Below are positions 1-7,825 of a stretch of DNA of 17,293 bases, in pieces. This DNA is from CAZVAR01 sp964625225. Lineage in GTDB: Bacteria > Pseudomonadota > Alphaproteobacteria > JAJUGE01. The notes under the pieces were generated by a model. That model saw only the letters and a list, made by a program, of their open reading frames with translations, was not told the origin of the DNA and ran no database searches. The DNA is taken from NCBI GenBank assembly GCA_964625225.1, contig CAZVAR010000079.1, forward strand, positions 1 through 17,293, in the 5' to 3' direction. Position 1 is the first letter of the stretch; every line of letters begins with the position of its first letter. The translations under genes and the position numbers were made by a program.

Positions 1-268
1 GCTGCGTCACCTCGAGGCCCACCAGTCGCTGCTCCGTGGTCACGAGGCGCGGGTCGTGCAGCATCAGCCGCTCGTGTTCGCGCACCAGCGTCGTCTTGCC
101 CGCCCCGTTCGGCCCGATCAGGGTGACGATCTCGCCGGCGCCGACCTCGATCCCGACATCCTGCAGCACCGGCCTGCCGCGAGCGGTCAGGACCAGCCCG
201 CGCGCCGCGACCAGCGGCGCGGTCGCGGCGGCCGGCGCCGCAGCTCGACGGGTCAGGCGCGACGGCAT
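1..268 (-). CDS. znuC: ABC transporter ATP-binding protein, ZnuC-like (N-terminal part, runs off window)
   Basis: This would be the ATPase of a high-affinity zinc importer, working with a ZnuB permease and ZnuA binding protein that are not in view. The ATG at 268 overlaps the end of zur by 16 nt, a typical translationally coupled zur-znuC arrangement. The N-terminus reads as an ABC ATPase: a core strand around VAARGLVLTARGRPVLQDV, the turn VGAGEIVTLIGP, and a perfect Walker A (GPNGAGKTT). Identity as ZnuC rests mainly on the zur neighbour. Oddly, after Walker A and LVR the sequence continues REHERLMLHDPRLVTTEQ, which does not look like the usual small residues plus GLLxPxxG of ABC proteins. 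This may be a divergent protein, a frameshift or an assembly misjoin at the window edge. Signature motif and Walker B lie outside. Confidence 0.6.
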   Translation of the reverse strand, partial: MPSRLTRRAAAPAAATAPLVAARGLVLTARGRPVLQDVGIEVGAGEIVTLIGPNGAGKTTLVREHERLMLHDPRLVTTEQRLVGLEVTQ

Positions 269-717
269 TGCGTGCACAGCCCGCGCAGCTCGACGGTCTG
301 GCGCTGCACCTCGAACCCGGCCTGCGCCGCCGCCTCGGCGATCGCCGAGGCGACCGACGGCGCGTCGATCTCGGCGACCTCGCCGCAGGCGCCGCAGATC
401 AGGAGCTGGCCATGGTGCGCGGCGCCGGGCCGGACGCAGCCGACATAGGCGTTCAGGCTGTCCACCCGGTGGACGAGGCCGTGCTCGATCAGGAACTCCA
501 GCGCGCGATAGACCGTCGGCGGCTTGGCCGGCCGCTCCCGGCTGCCGAGCCGGTCCAGAATCTCGTACGCCTTGACCGCGCGGTGGCTCGACCAGACCAG
601 CTCCAGGACGCGACGCCGCGTCCGCGTCAGCCGCGCCCCCCGCGCCGCACAGATCCGTGCGGCGGCCGCGAGCGCCTCGCGGATGCAGCTATCGTGGTCG
701 TGGCTCGCGGCGGCCAT
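253..717 (-). CDS. zur: Zinc uptake regulator, Fur family
   Basis: Zur is a Zn-dependent dimeric repressor of zinc uptake genes. The 154-residue product has Fur-family length. The N-terminal winged helix covers about residues 13-90, with RLTRTRRRVLELVW leading in and PPTVYRALEFLIEHGLVHRV as recognition helix and wing. The C-terminal dimerisation half has the structural zinc cysteines C108-x2-C111 and C148-x2-C151, preceded by the HH pair at 101-102. The phrase DSLNAYVGC is characteristic of Zur rather than Fur or PerR, and the znuC-like gene overlapping its 3' end supports this. The ATG at 717 is preceded only by a weak GGAG. A dyad about 39 nt upstream (757-769) probably makes it autoregulated. 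Fur or Mur is less likely. Confidence 0.88.
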   Translation of the reverse strand: MAAASHDHDSCIREALAAAARICAARGARLTRTRRRVLELVWSSHRAVKAYEILDRLGSRERPAKPPTVYRALEFLIEHGLVHRVDSLNAYVGCVRPGAAHHGQLLICGACGEVAEIDAPSVASAIAEAAAQAGFEVQRQTVELRGLCTQCRRA

Positions 718-756
718 GCGGCTCGGGGCTCCGGGATCGGCGGGCAGGGGCCAACT

Positions 757-769
757 GTTATTTTATAAC
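757..769. promoter_or_regulatory. Probable Zur operator
   Basis: GTTATTTTATAAC is a perfect 5+5 dyad (GTTAT-TTT-ATAAC) inside very GC-rich DNA. It lies 39 nt upstream of the zur start and 94 nt upstream of the Lon-like start. The arms match the GTTAT...ATAAC core known for Zur boxes of proteobacteria. Read on the minus strand, the site includes TATAAA, a plausible -10 element for zur, so bound Zur would block its own promoter. The assignment is by motif and position only. Confidence 0.6.
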
Positions 770-863
770 GCCGCCGCGACGGCCGCGCTACGGCAAATCC
801 CGGGCTGGTCTGCCGACGCGCCGCCGCTATGATTGCGGCCGCGTCTTCATGCGGAAGCGGACC

Positions 864-3164
864 ATGCCTGCGAAGCTGCTCTCCCCCGAGAATGTCGACC
901 TGCCCCGCTTCGAGCCTGGGGAGATGACGAAGGGCGACGCGTTCGACTTCTCCAGCCACCGCCGCGCGCGCGATGCGATCGCCTTCGGGCTGTCGATGCA
1001 GGAGCCCGGCTTCAACGTCTTCGTCGTCGGCGAGGACCGCAGCGGCCGCATGACGGCGACCCTGGACTATCTGCGCGAGGTGGTGGCGGAACGGCCCCGG
1101 CCGGACGACTGGATTTATCTCAACAATTTCCGGCAGCCGCACCGGCCGACGCCGCACCGCCTCCCCGCGGGCGTCGGGCGGCGTTTCCGCGACGCGATGG
1201 CGGATCTGGTGGCGCGGATGCGCGAGGCGCTGACCGCGGCTTTCGCCGACGAGGACCATCAGGCGCGCATCCGCAGCGAGGGCGAGCGGCTGCGGGCCGA
1301 CATCGGCCGACGGCTGGAGGCGCTGCGCGTCGAGGCGCAGGCGCAGGGGCTCGACATCGCTCAGACGCCGCACGGCCTGGTCATCGTTGCCGCGGAGGGC
1401 GCCGCGACCCCGGGCGACCCGGGCCCCATCGCCGAGAAGCTGGCCGAGCTGAACCGGTGGGCGGCGCGCCAGCACACGATGGCGGCGGAGCGCGTCCGGG
1501 AAGTCACGCGCGAGATCGCGGGCAGCGCCGTAAGCGGCCTGATCCAGGAGACGATCGCGGCGTTCAACGCCCACGCCGACCTCGGCCGCTGGCTCGCGGA
1601 GATGCACACGGACCTGCTCGAAGGGCTCGAACGCTTCCTGCCGCGTGAGGCTGCGGCCGGGACCGCCGACACGCCGGAGCAGCGCTACGCCGTGAACCTG
1701 CTGGTCGACCATGCCGACGACCCGCATCCGGGCGTCGTCGTCGAGCCAAATCCGACCTACGAGAACCTGTTCGGTCGGATCGAGTACCGGCAGGTCGGCG
1801 GGGTGTTCGAGACCGACTTCACCCGCATCCGCGGTGGCGCGCTGCACCGCGCCAATGGCGGCATCCTGGTGCTCCGCGCCGACGCGCTGGCGGCGCAGCC
1901 GATGGTCTGGCAGTTCCTCAAGGGGGCGCTGCGCGACGGCGTGATCCGGATCGAGGAGCGGCACCGTGCCGGCAGCATCCCGCTGGTCGGGGCGCCGCAG
2001 CCGGCCCCGATCCCGCTGGAGGTCAAGGTCTTCGTGGTCGGCGCGCCGCGCTGGTATTACACCTTCTTCTCCGCCGACCCGGAGTTCCAGACCTACTTCA
2101 AGGTCAAGGCCGACATCGACCCGGAGATGCCGGCGACCCAGGCCAATGTGGACACCTATGCCGGCCTGATCCGCGGCCTGGCCGCGCGCCACTCGGGCGC
2201 GGTCTGCGACCCGGCGGCGCTGACGCGGCTGCTCGGCATCGCGTCGCGCTGGTCGGGCGACCGGCGCAAACTCTCCTCGCGCTTCGAGCTGATCGAAGAC
2301 GTCGTCTGCGAGGCCCTGCACCTCGCCGCGGGCACACCGCCCTGCCTCACCGAACGCGACGTCGCCGCGGCGATGGTGCAGCGCCGGCAACGCAACGCCC
2401 GCTTCGAGGACCGGATGCAGGAGAGCATCCGCGAGGGGGCGATCATGATCGACACCAAAGGCTCGGTGGTCGGCCAGGTCAACGCTCTGGTGGTCCGTGA
2501 CGTCGGCGACCACAGTTTCGGGCTGCCCTCGCGCGTCACCGCCCGGGTCTCGGTCGGGCGGCTCGGGGTCGTCAACATCGAGCGCGAGGCGCTGCTCGGC
2601 GGGCCGATCCAGCAGAAGGCGGCGATGGTGCTGCAGGGCTTCCTCGCCGGCCATTTCGCGCGGCGGATTCCGCTGTCCTTCACCGCCTCGGTCACCTTCG
2701 AGCAGTCCTACGGCGGCGTCGAGGGCGACAGTGCGTCGCTCGCCGAACTGGTCGCGATCATGTCCGACCTGTCGGGGCTCCCGGCGCGGCAGGATCTGGC
2801 GATCACCGGCTCGGTCAATCAGCGCGGGCAGGCGCAGGCGGTCGGCGGCGTCCACGCCAAGATCGAGGGCTTCTTCCGCACCTGCTCCGAGACCGGTCTG
2901 ACCGGGACGCAGGGCGTCGTCATTCCGGCCGCCAACGAGCCGAGCCTGGTGCTCGACGACCCGGTCGCGGAGGCGGTGGCGGCCGGCCGCTTCGCGATCT
3001 GGAGCGTAACAACCGTGGATGAGGCGCTGGAGCTGTTCCTCGGCCGCCCGGCCGGCGGGCCGGACCCCGCCGGCGCCTACCCGCCGGACAGCGTCTACGG
3101 CCTGGCGATGGCGCAGCTCGAGGCCTTCGACCGCATCATCTCCGCGCGCGAGCGCCCGGTCTGA
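864..3164 (+). CDS. Lon-like ATP-dependent protease family protein (AAA_32 / LonB-like)
   Basis: This is a 766-residue cytosolic protein of the Lon-related family that includes E. coli YcbZ (LonH), with an N-terminal AAA-like region, a LID region and a C-terminal Lon peptidase domain. The Ser-Lys dyad is intact: Ser623 in VEGDSASLAELVAIMSDLSG and Lys666 in GGVHAKIEGFF. Their 43-residue spacing equals that of classical Lon (S679/K722 in E. coli). The ATPase part looks degenerate: FVVGEDRSGRMTATL sits where a Walker A GxxGxGKT is expected, and GILVLRADAL where Walker B would be. ATP hydrolysis is therefore doubtful, as in several relatives. I chose ATG 864 because GCGGAAG lies about six bases upstream; an in-frame ATG at 849 is the alternative. 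The ORF stays open upstream to 657 but overlaps zur there, so that part is rejected. Substrates are unknown. Confidence 0.88.
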   Translation: MPAKLLSPENVDLPRFEPGEMTKGDAFDFSSHRRARDAIAFGLSMQEPGFNVFVVGEDRSGRMTATLDYLREVVAERPRPDDWIYLNNFRQPHRPTPHRLPAGVGRRFRDAMADLVARMREALTAAFADEDHQARIRSEGERLRADIGRRLEALRVEAQAQGLDIAQTPHGLVIVAAEGAATPGDPGPIAEKLAELNRWAARQHTMAAERVREVTREIAGSAVSGLIQETIAAFNAHADLGRWLAEMHTDLLEGLERFLPREAAAGTADTPEQRYAVNLLVDHADDPHPGVVVEPNPTYENLFGRIEYRQVGGVFETDFTRIRGGALHRANGGILVLRADALAAQPMVWQFLKGALRDGVIRIEERHRAGSIPLVGAPQPAPIPLEVKVFVVGAPRWYYTFFSADPEFQTYFKVKADIDPEMPATQANVDTYAGLIRGLAARHSGAVCDPAALTRLLGIASRWSGDRRKLSSRFELIEDVVCEALHLAAGTPPCLTERDVAAAMVQRRQRNARFEDRMQESIREGAIMIDTKGSVVGQVNALVVRDVGDHSFGLPSRVTARVSVGRLGVVNIEREALLGGPIQQKAAMVLQGFLAGHFARRIPLSFTASVTFEQSYGGVEGDSASLAELVAIMSDLSGLPARQDLAITGSVNQRGQAQAVGGVHAKIEGFFRTCSETGLTGTQGVVIPAANEPSLVLDDPVAEAVAAGRFAIWSVTTVDEALELFLGRPAGGPDPAGAYPPDSVYGLAMAQLEAFDRIISARERPV

Positions 3165-3212
3165 GCCGCTGCCCATCGTCGCAACGCCTCCTCAACCTGC
3201 CAGCCTGGTGCC

Positions 3213-4418
3213 ATGACCGACGACGACACGCTGCCCCTCTCCGGCCTCAAGGTGATCGATGCCGCCAGCATCTTCGCCGGCCCGCTGATCGCGACCCTGC
3301 TCGCCGATTTCGGCGCCGACGTCGTCAAGATCGAGCACCCGACCGGCGATTCCCTGCGCAAGACGGGGCACAAGAAGAATGGAGTGCCGCTCTGGTGGAA
3401 GGTGGTCTCGCGCAACAAGCGCTGCATCACCCTCGACCTGAAGCACCCGAAGGGGCAGGCGCTCTTCAAGCGGCTGGTCGCCGACGCCGATGTGCTGATC
3501 GAGAACTTCCGCACCGGCACGCTGGAGCGCTGGGGCATCGGCTGGGACGTGCTGTCCGCGCTCAACCCGCGGCTCGTAATGGTCCGGGTCACCGGCTTCG
3601 GCCAGACCGGCCCCTACCGCCGGCGCGCCGGGTTCGGCACGCTGGCCGAGGCGATGAGCGGCTTCGCCCACATCACCGGCGAGCCGGACGGCCCGCCGAC
3701 CCTGCCGCCCTTCGGCCTCGCCGACGGGATCGCCGCCAATTACGGTGCGTTCGCCACCATGTTCGCCCTGTGGGAGCGCGACATGAAGGGCAGCGGCAAG
3801 GGCCAGTACATCGACCTTGCGCTCTACGAGCCGCTGTTCGCCCTGCTCGGCGCCCAGCCCACCGTCTACGATCAGCTCGGCATCATCCAGCAGCGCACCG
3901 GCAACCGCTCGGTCAACAACGTGCCGCGCAACGCTTATCGAACCAAGGAAGGCCGCTGGGTCGCCCTCTCGACCTCGGCGGAGTCGATCGTGTTCCGCGT
4001 GCTGCGCCTCTGCGGCGGCGAGGCGGCCGCCGCCGACCCGCGCTTCCAGACCGCGGAGAGCCGCCTGCGCCACGCCGACGAGATCGACGCGCTGGTCGGC
4101 GGCTGGATCGCCCGCCATACGCTGCAGGAGGTGCTCGACGCCTTCGAGCGCGCCGAGGCTGCGATCGGCCCGGTCTACGACATCGAGCAGCTCCTGGCCG
4201 ACCCGCAGGTGCAGGCGCGCGGCTCGGTAACCGAGGTACCCGACCCGGAGCTCGGCCGCGTCAGGATGCAGTCGGTCTTCCCTCTCCTCTCCCGCACCCC
4301 CGGCCGCATCCGCCACGCCGGCCCGCGCCTCGGCCAGCACAATGAGGAGATCCTGTGCGGCGAACTGGGCTTGACCGCGGCGGAGCTGGCCGCGCTGAAG
4401 GACGAGGGGGTGGTCTGA
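3213..4418 (+). CDS. CaiB/BaiF (family III) CoA-transferase
   Basis: Family III CoA-transferases move CoA between carboxylic acids through an aspartyl-CoA thioester intermediate. The 401-residue length is typical. The N-terminus PLSGLKVIDAASIFAGPLIATLLADFGADVVKIE, the segment NKRCITLDLKHPKGQALFKRLV..ADVLIENFRTGTLERWG and VTGFGQTGPY are hallmark stretches. The predicted catalytic Asp is D171 in PPFGLADGIAANYGA. The C-terminal part GPVYDIEQLLADPQVQARG is also diagnostic. It starts 48 nt after the Lon-like stop on the same strand, with only a weak ribosome-binding site, so co-transcription is possible but not shown. Substrate cannot be told from sequence. The neighbouring TRAP importer and SDRs suggest it activates an imported organic acid (inference). 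Confidence 0.93.
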   Translation: MTDDDTLPLSGLKVIDAASIFAGPLIATLLADFGADVVKIEHPTGDSLRKTGHKKNGVPLWWKVVSRNKRCITLDLKHPKGQALFKRLVADADVLIENFRTGTLERWGIGWDVLSALNPRLVMVRVTGFGQTGPYRRRAGFGTLAEAMSGFAHITGEPDGPPTLPPFGLADGIAANYGAFATMFALWERDMKGSGKGQYIDLALYEPLFALLGAQPTVYDQLGIIQQRTGNRSVNNVPRNAYRTKEGRWVALSTSAESIVFRVLRLCGGEAAAADPRFQTAESRLRHADEIDALVGGWIARHTLQEVLDAFERAEAAIGPVYDIEQLLADPQVQARGSVTEVPDPELGRVRMQSVFPLLSRTPGRIRHAGPRLGQHNEEILCGELGLTAAELAALKDEGVV

Positions 4419-4587
4419 GCCGCGGGCGGCAGGGAACCGGCGATGCAGTTCGATCTGCCGGCAACGCCGCGCGTCTCGTCCTGCTCGTCGCGTCGGGCCA
4501 TGGACGACGGCCCGCGCCGGCGCCTCGAGGCCGCTTTCCGCAGGCCGGAGGGCTGGAGGCACACCGTCCCCGCTAGGACATGCTCCC

Positions 4588-4610
4588 CCGCCGCTTCCCT
4601 TCCGCGGCGG
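4588..4610. terminator. GC-rich hairpin in intergenic spacer
   Basis: CCGCCGC (4588-4594) and GCGGCGG (4604-4610) form a perfect 7-bp stem with a 9-nt loop. It lies between the convergent CoA-transferase and dctP genes, where bidirectional termination would be useful. There is no T-tract, so this is a candidate only. Confidence 0.3.
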
Positions 4611-4615
4611 CTCAA

Positions 4616-4653
4616 GCCGGCCTCGTCGCCGGTCGGGCCCGATCGAGGCCGGC
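4616..4653 (-). terminator. Candidate terminator hairpin downstream of dctP
   Basis: GCCGGCCTCG (4616-4625) pairs perfectly with CGAGGCCGGC (4644-4653) across an 18-nt loop. The structure starts 8 nt beyond the dctP stop, the right place to end the SDR-dctQMP transcript. A T-tract is missing on either strand, so the mechanism is unclear. The rest of 4419-4661 shows no gene. Confidence 0.4.
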
Positions 4654-4661
4654 CCCTGGAA

Positions 4662-5726
4662 TCACCGGGCGAGCAGCCGCTCCCGATCCTTGGCCACCTC
4701 GGCCTCCGCCCACTTGATTCCCTCCTCGAACTTGTCGAGCCACTCGGAGCCGTATTTCTGCTTGAACCACTCTTTCATGTGGTCGCGTGAGCGGACGAAG
4801 CTCGCCTTGTCTTCGGTGGTCGGAACGTAGACCTTGCCGCCGGCTTTGACGAACTCTTCGGTGCTGCGCGTGTCGTACTGCTTGTTCCAGTTGGACTGCA
4901 TGTCGCCCATCTGCAGCAGACCGTCCGCCACCAGGATGCGCAGGTCCTCGGGAAGCTTCGTCAGGAAGGCGTCGCTCACCCAGTTGAAGCCCCACAGATA
5001 GGCATGCTCGTCCATGACGACATATTTGAGGATCTCGTGCATCTTGTTGGGCACGATGTCGGTCGCGGCATTGTTCGTGCCCTCCACGACGCCCGTGGCG
5101 AGCGACGTGTAGAGCTCACCCCAGACGACCGGCGTCGGATTGCCGCCGAGGAACTTGACGAACTCCATCTGCATCGGCGAGTCGACCACGCGCATCTTGA
5201 CGCCGGCGAGATCGGCGGCCGTCTTGATCGGCTTCTTGGCGGTGAAGAAGCTCCGAAAGCGGCCGGTATTCTGCGCGGTGGCGAGGCGCACATTGCCGGT
5301 GCGCTTCAGGACCTCCCGACGCAGCTCGTCGATGAAGGGCGATCGGGTCAGCTTCTCGGCGACGAGGTCGTTCGGAATCATGTAGGGCAGTTCCATGACC
5401 TGGATCTCGGGAAAGAACTGCCCCATTCCGCCGACCGACGTATGACAGAGCTCCAGCGCCCCGAGCTGCACCTGCTCGATCAGCGCCCGGAAATCGCCGA
5501 GCTGCGAGGCCGGGTAGATCTCCACCTTGATTCGCCCGTTCGAGCGGCTCTCAAGGAAGCTCTTCAGGAAGACGCCCGGGATGTGATCGTCGGAGACGTC
5601 GGTCGCCGGTCCGACATGGCCGTATTTCAGCACGAACGGCTCTGCGGCCGCCGGGCCGGAGGCGAGCGCCAGCGCCAGCGCCGCCGCGCCGAGCATCGCC
5701 GTCTTGAGGCCAAAACCTGATGACAT
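4662..5726 (-). CDS. dctP: TRAP transporter substrate-binding protein DctP
   Basis: This is the periplasmic solute receptor of a tripartite ATP-independent carboxylate transporter. The Sec signal peptide (basic start, hydrophobic LGAAALALALA, cleavage near AAA-EP, about residue 28) precedes the mature DctP fold. Diagnostic stretches are the EIYPASQLGD region, the NTGRFRSFFTAKKPIKTAADLAGVKMRV hinge with the Arg (R179) that usually salt-bridges the substrate carboxylate, and GVVEGTNNAATDI. ATG 5726 (354 residues) is preferred over ATG 5732 because GGGAGG abuts the earlier ATG but sits six bases from the later one. It is the last gene of the dctQ-dctM-dctP order. The ligand is not predictable here; the Arg favours an organic acid. 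Confidence 0.93.
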   Translation of the reverse strand: MSSGFGLKTAMLGAAALALALASGPAAAEPFVLKYGHVGPATDVSDDHIPGVFLKSFLESRSNGRIKVEIYPASQLGDFRALIEQVQLGALELCHTSVGGMGQFFPEIQVMELPYMIPNDLVAEKLTRSPFIDELRREVLKRTGNVRLATAQNTGRFRSFFTAKKPIKTAADLAGVKMRVVDSPMQMEFVKFLGGNPTPVVWGELYTSLATGVVEGTNNAATDIVPNKMHEILKYVVMDEHAYLWGFNWVSDAFLTKLPEDLRILVADGLLQMGDMQSNWNKQYDTRSTEEFVKAGGKVYVPTTEDKASFVRSRDHMKEWFKQKYGSEWLDKFEEGIKWAEAEVAKDRERLLAR

Positions 5727-5753
5727 GGGCATCCTCCCTCTCGTCCTCTTTCT

Positions 5754-7040
5754 TCACTGGAAGCCGAACATCCGCGGCAGTGTCAGAGTCAGCGCCGGGA
5801 CGTAGGTGATCGCGAGGATCACCGCCACGTGCACGACATAGAAGGGCAGCATCTCGCGCGCGATCGACTCGACTGAGAGCCGCGTCAGGCTCGACGCCAC
5901 GAACAGCACCAGGCCGACCGGCGGCGTCGCGAGGCCGATCGTCAGGTTGACGCACATGAGGATGGCGAAGTGGAGCGGGTCGACGCCGAGCTGCTCCATG
6001 GTCGGCGCGAGGATCGGTCCCAGAATCAGGATCGCCGGTCCGGCGTCGAAGAACATGCCGGTGATCAGCAGCAGGATGTTGATGAGCAGCAGCAGGACCA
6101 GCGGGTTCTCGGAGATCGAGAACAGCGCCCGCGCCAGGTCGTTCGGGAAGCCCGACAGGCTCGCCACCCAGCCGAAGATGGTCGCGGCGCCGACGATCAG
6201 CAGGATCGAGGCCGACGTCACGCCGGAACGGAGCAGGACCTCCGGAAGGTCGGACGGCTTGAGGGTGCGCAGCACGAACAGGCCGAGCACCAGCGCGTAG
6301 GCGACCGCCGCGCCGGCCGCCTCGGTGGGTGTGAACACGCCGGAAAGGATGCCGCCCAGCAGGATCACCGGGGTCAGCAGCGGCAGGAACGCGCCGGCGA
6401 AGGAACTTCCCAGTTCCGCGAGCGGGGCCATCCGCTCTCGCTTCGGATAGTTCCGCTTGGTGGCGACGAAGTGGGTCGCGACCATGAGGCCGAGGCCGAC
6501 CATCACGCCCGGCACGATGCCGGCGATGAACAGGCCGGCGACCGATACCTGCATGATATAGGCGAAGACGATCATGATGATGCTGGGCGGGATGATCGGA
6601 CCGATCACCGCCGAGGCCGCAGTCACCGCTGCCGAGAAGCGGCGGCTGTAGCCCTCCTGTTCCATCGCCGGGATCAGCATCGATCCGAGCGCCGAGCAGT
6701 CAGCGACCGCCGAGCCGGACAGGCCGGCGAAGAATATGCTCGACAGGATGTTGACGTGGGCGAGGCCGCCGCGGAGATGGCCGACGAGCGCGTTGGCGAA
6801 GCGCACCAGGCGCTGGGTGATGCCACCCACGTTCATCAGTTCGCCGGCCAGGATGAACAGCGGGATCGCGAGCAGCGGGAACTGGTTGATGCCGAAGAAC
6901 AGCCGCTGCGGAATGATCGTAAGGAATGTCATCCGGTCGGCCAGCACGAAGCCGAGCAGCGGCGCGAAGGCCAGCGCGAACACGATCGGCACGCCGATCA
7001 GCATGCAGCCGAGGAAGATCCAGATGAAGGTCAGCGGCAT
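5754..7040 (-). CDS. dctM: TRAP transporter large permease DctM
   Basis: This is the large membrane subunit (428 residues, normal length) that performs Na+-coupled import of the substrate handed over by DctP. It is hydrophobic throughout with about 11-12 membrane segments. Family hallmarks are AIPLFILAGELMNVGGITQRLVRFANALVGHLRGGLAHVNI, SSIFFAGLSGSAVADCSALGSMLIPAM, IGPIIPPSIIMIVFAYI and the later LLLITGMFFDAGPAILILGPILAP plus NLTIGLATPPVGLVLFV. It starts 21 nt after dctQ, with AAGGGAG upstream of the ATG, and ends 27 nt before dctP, so the three are clearly one transcription unit. Confidence 0.95.
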   Translation of the reverse strand: MPLTFIWIFLGCMLIGVPIVFALAFAPLLGFVLADRMTFLTIIPQRLFFGINQFPLLAIPLFILAGELMNVGGITQRLVRFANALVGHLRGGLAHVNILSSIFFAGLSGSAVADCSALGSMLIPAMEQEGYSRRFSAAVTAASAVIGPIIPPSIIMIVFAYIMQVSVAGLFIAGIVPGVMVGLGLMVATHFVATKRNYPKRERMAPLAELGSSFAGAFLPLLTPVILLGGILSGVFTPTEAAGAAVAYALVLGLFVLRTLKPSDLPEVLLRSGVTSASILLIVGAATIFGWVASLSGFPNDLARALFSISENPLVLLLLINILLLITGMFFDAGPAILILGPILAPTMEQLGVDPLHFAILMCVNLTIGLATPPVGLVLFVASSLTRLSVESIAREMLPFYVVHVAVILAITYVPALTLTLPRMFGFQ

Positions 7041-7061
7041 CCCCGGTCGCTCCCTTCGGCC

Positions 7062-7652
7062 TCACTCGCGCGAGAGTACGGCCTGCGCCTCGGCGCGCGC
7101 GGGGGCGCGTGCCGGAGCGCCGCTCAACGCCCGCAGGACGGCACCGAGCATCAGCTCGAGCGAGACGAAGAACATGATCGCCGAACCGGCCGGAATCGCG
7201 AGATAGATCCAGAACAGGCGCATGTCGCCGACGGTGAGCGCCACCTGCGACCAGGCGTTGAGGGCAAGCAGCCAGCCCTGATGCGTCAGCACGGCGCAGA
7301 GCGAAAGCACGATCAGATGGGCGAGGGCCTGGAGCGCGGCCCGAGGACGCTCCGGCAGGGCGTTCGGCAGCATCTCGATCGCGATGTGGCCGCCGTACCG
7401 GAACACGAGCGGCGCGCCGAGGAAGGTCATCCAGATCATCATGAACTTGGCGACCTCCTCGTACCAGGAGAGCGCGTCATTGAGGACGTAGCGCCAGAAC
7501 ACCCCGGCCACGACGACCACGGCGATCGCACCGACGAGGGCGATCACCAGATACTTGCAGACGAACAGGAGGACTGCGTTGAAGTGGCGGACCAGGCCTT
7601 CGGCTGCAGCCAGCGCCGGCATCAGCCTGCGAAGCCTGGGCAGCGCATACAC
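7062..7652 (-). CDS. dctQ: TRAP transporter small permease DctQ
   Basis: This small membrane subunit bridges DctM and DctP. It has four hydrophobic segments, at about residues 33-53, 66-88, 105-125 and 145-170. The family phrase VFWRYVLNDALSWYEEVAKFMMIWMTFLGAPLVFRYGGHIAIEML is intact. Length is 196 residues from ATG 7652. An internal ATG at 7622 (MPALAAAEG) would also suit the family, and neither has a convincing ribosome-binding site. The C-terminal tail is rich in Ala, Pro and Arg (APARAPARAEAQ). It leads the dctQMP order, 173 nt downstream of a same-strand SDR gene. Confidence 0.92.
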   Translation of the reverse strand: MYALPRLRRLMPALAAAEGLVRHFNAVLLFVCKYLVIALVGAIAVVVVAGVFWRYVLNDALSWYEEVAKFMMIWMTFLGAPLVFRYGGHIAIEMLPNALPERPRAALQALAHLIVLSLCAVLTHQGWLLALNAWSQVALTVGDMRLFWIYLAIPAGSAIMFFVSLELMLGAVLRALSGAPARAPARAEAQAVLSRE

Positions 7653-7825
7653 GCCGCGGGGATGCGCGGATCGAGCGGCACCGTGGCCTTCCTCCCGTCC
7701 CGGCGGGGCGGTCGGGTCGGCCGAGCGCGCCGCACGGATCTTCTTGTCCGTCCAGAGTGGCGGTGAAGCGGGGCCGAGTCAACGTCCGCAATGCCACCCG
7801 CGCCGGCCGCCCGGAGCGCCGGGCA

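Noticed and set aside
627..3176. An 849-codon open frame on the minus strand across the Lon-like gene
   Set aside because: It is the antisense shadow of a high-GC gene: composed of Arg, Asp, His, Leu and Ala without any domain, while the plus frame has the complete Lon dyad.
3192..4562. A 456-codon minus-strand open frame opposite the CoA-transferase
   Set aside because: Shadow of the plus-strand gene; no motif, no ribosome-binding site, and the real protein is well recognised in the other strand.
5970..7766. A 598-codon plus-strand open frame opposite dctM and dctQ
   Set aside because: Its translation is Glu/Arg/His/Asp-rich with no domain, whereas the minus frame encodes unmistakable TRAP permease subunits.
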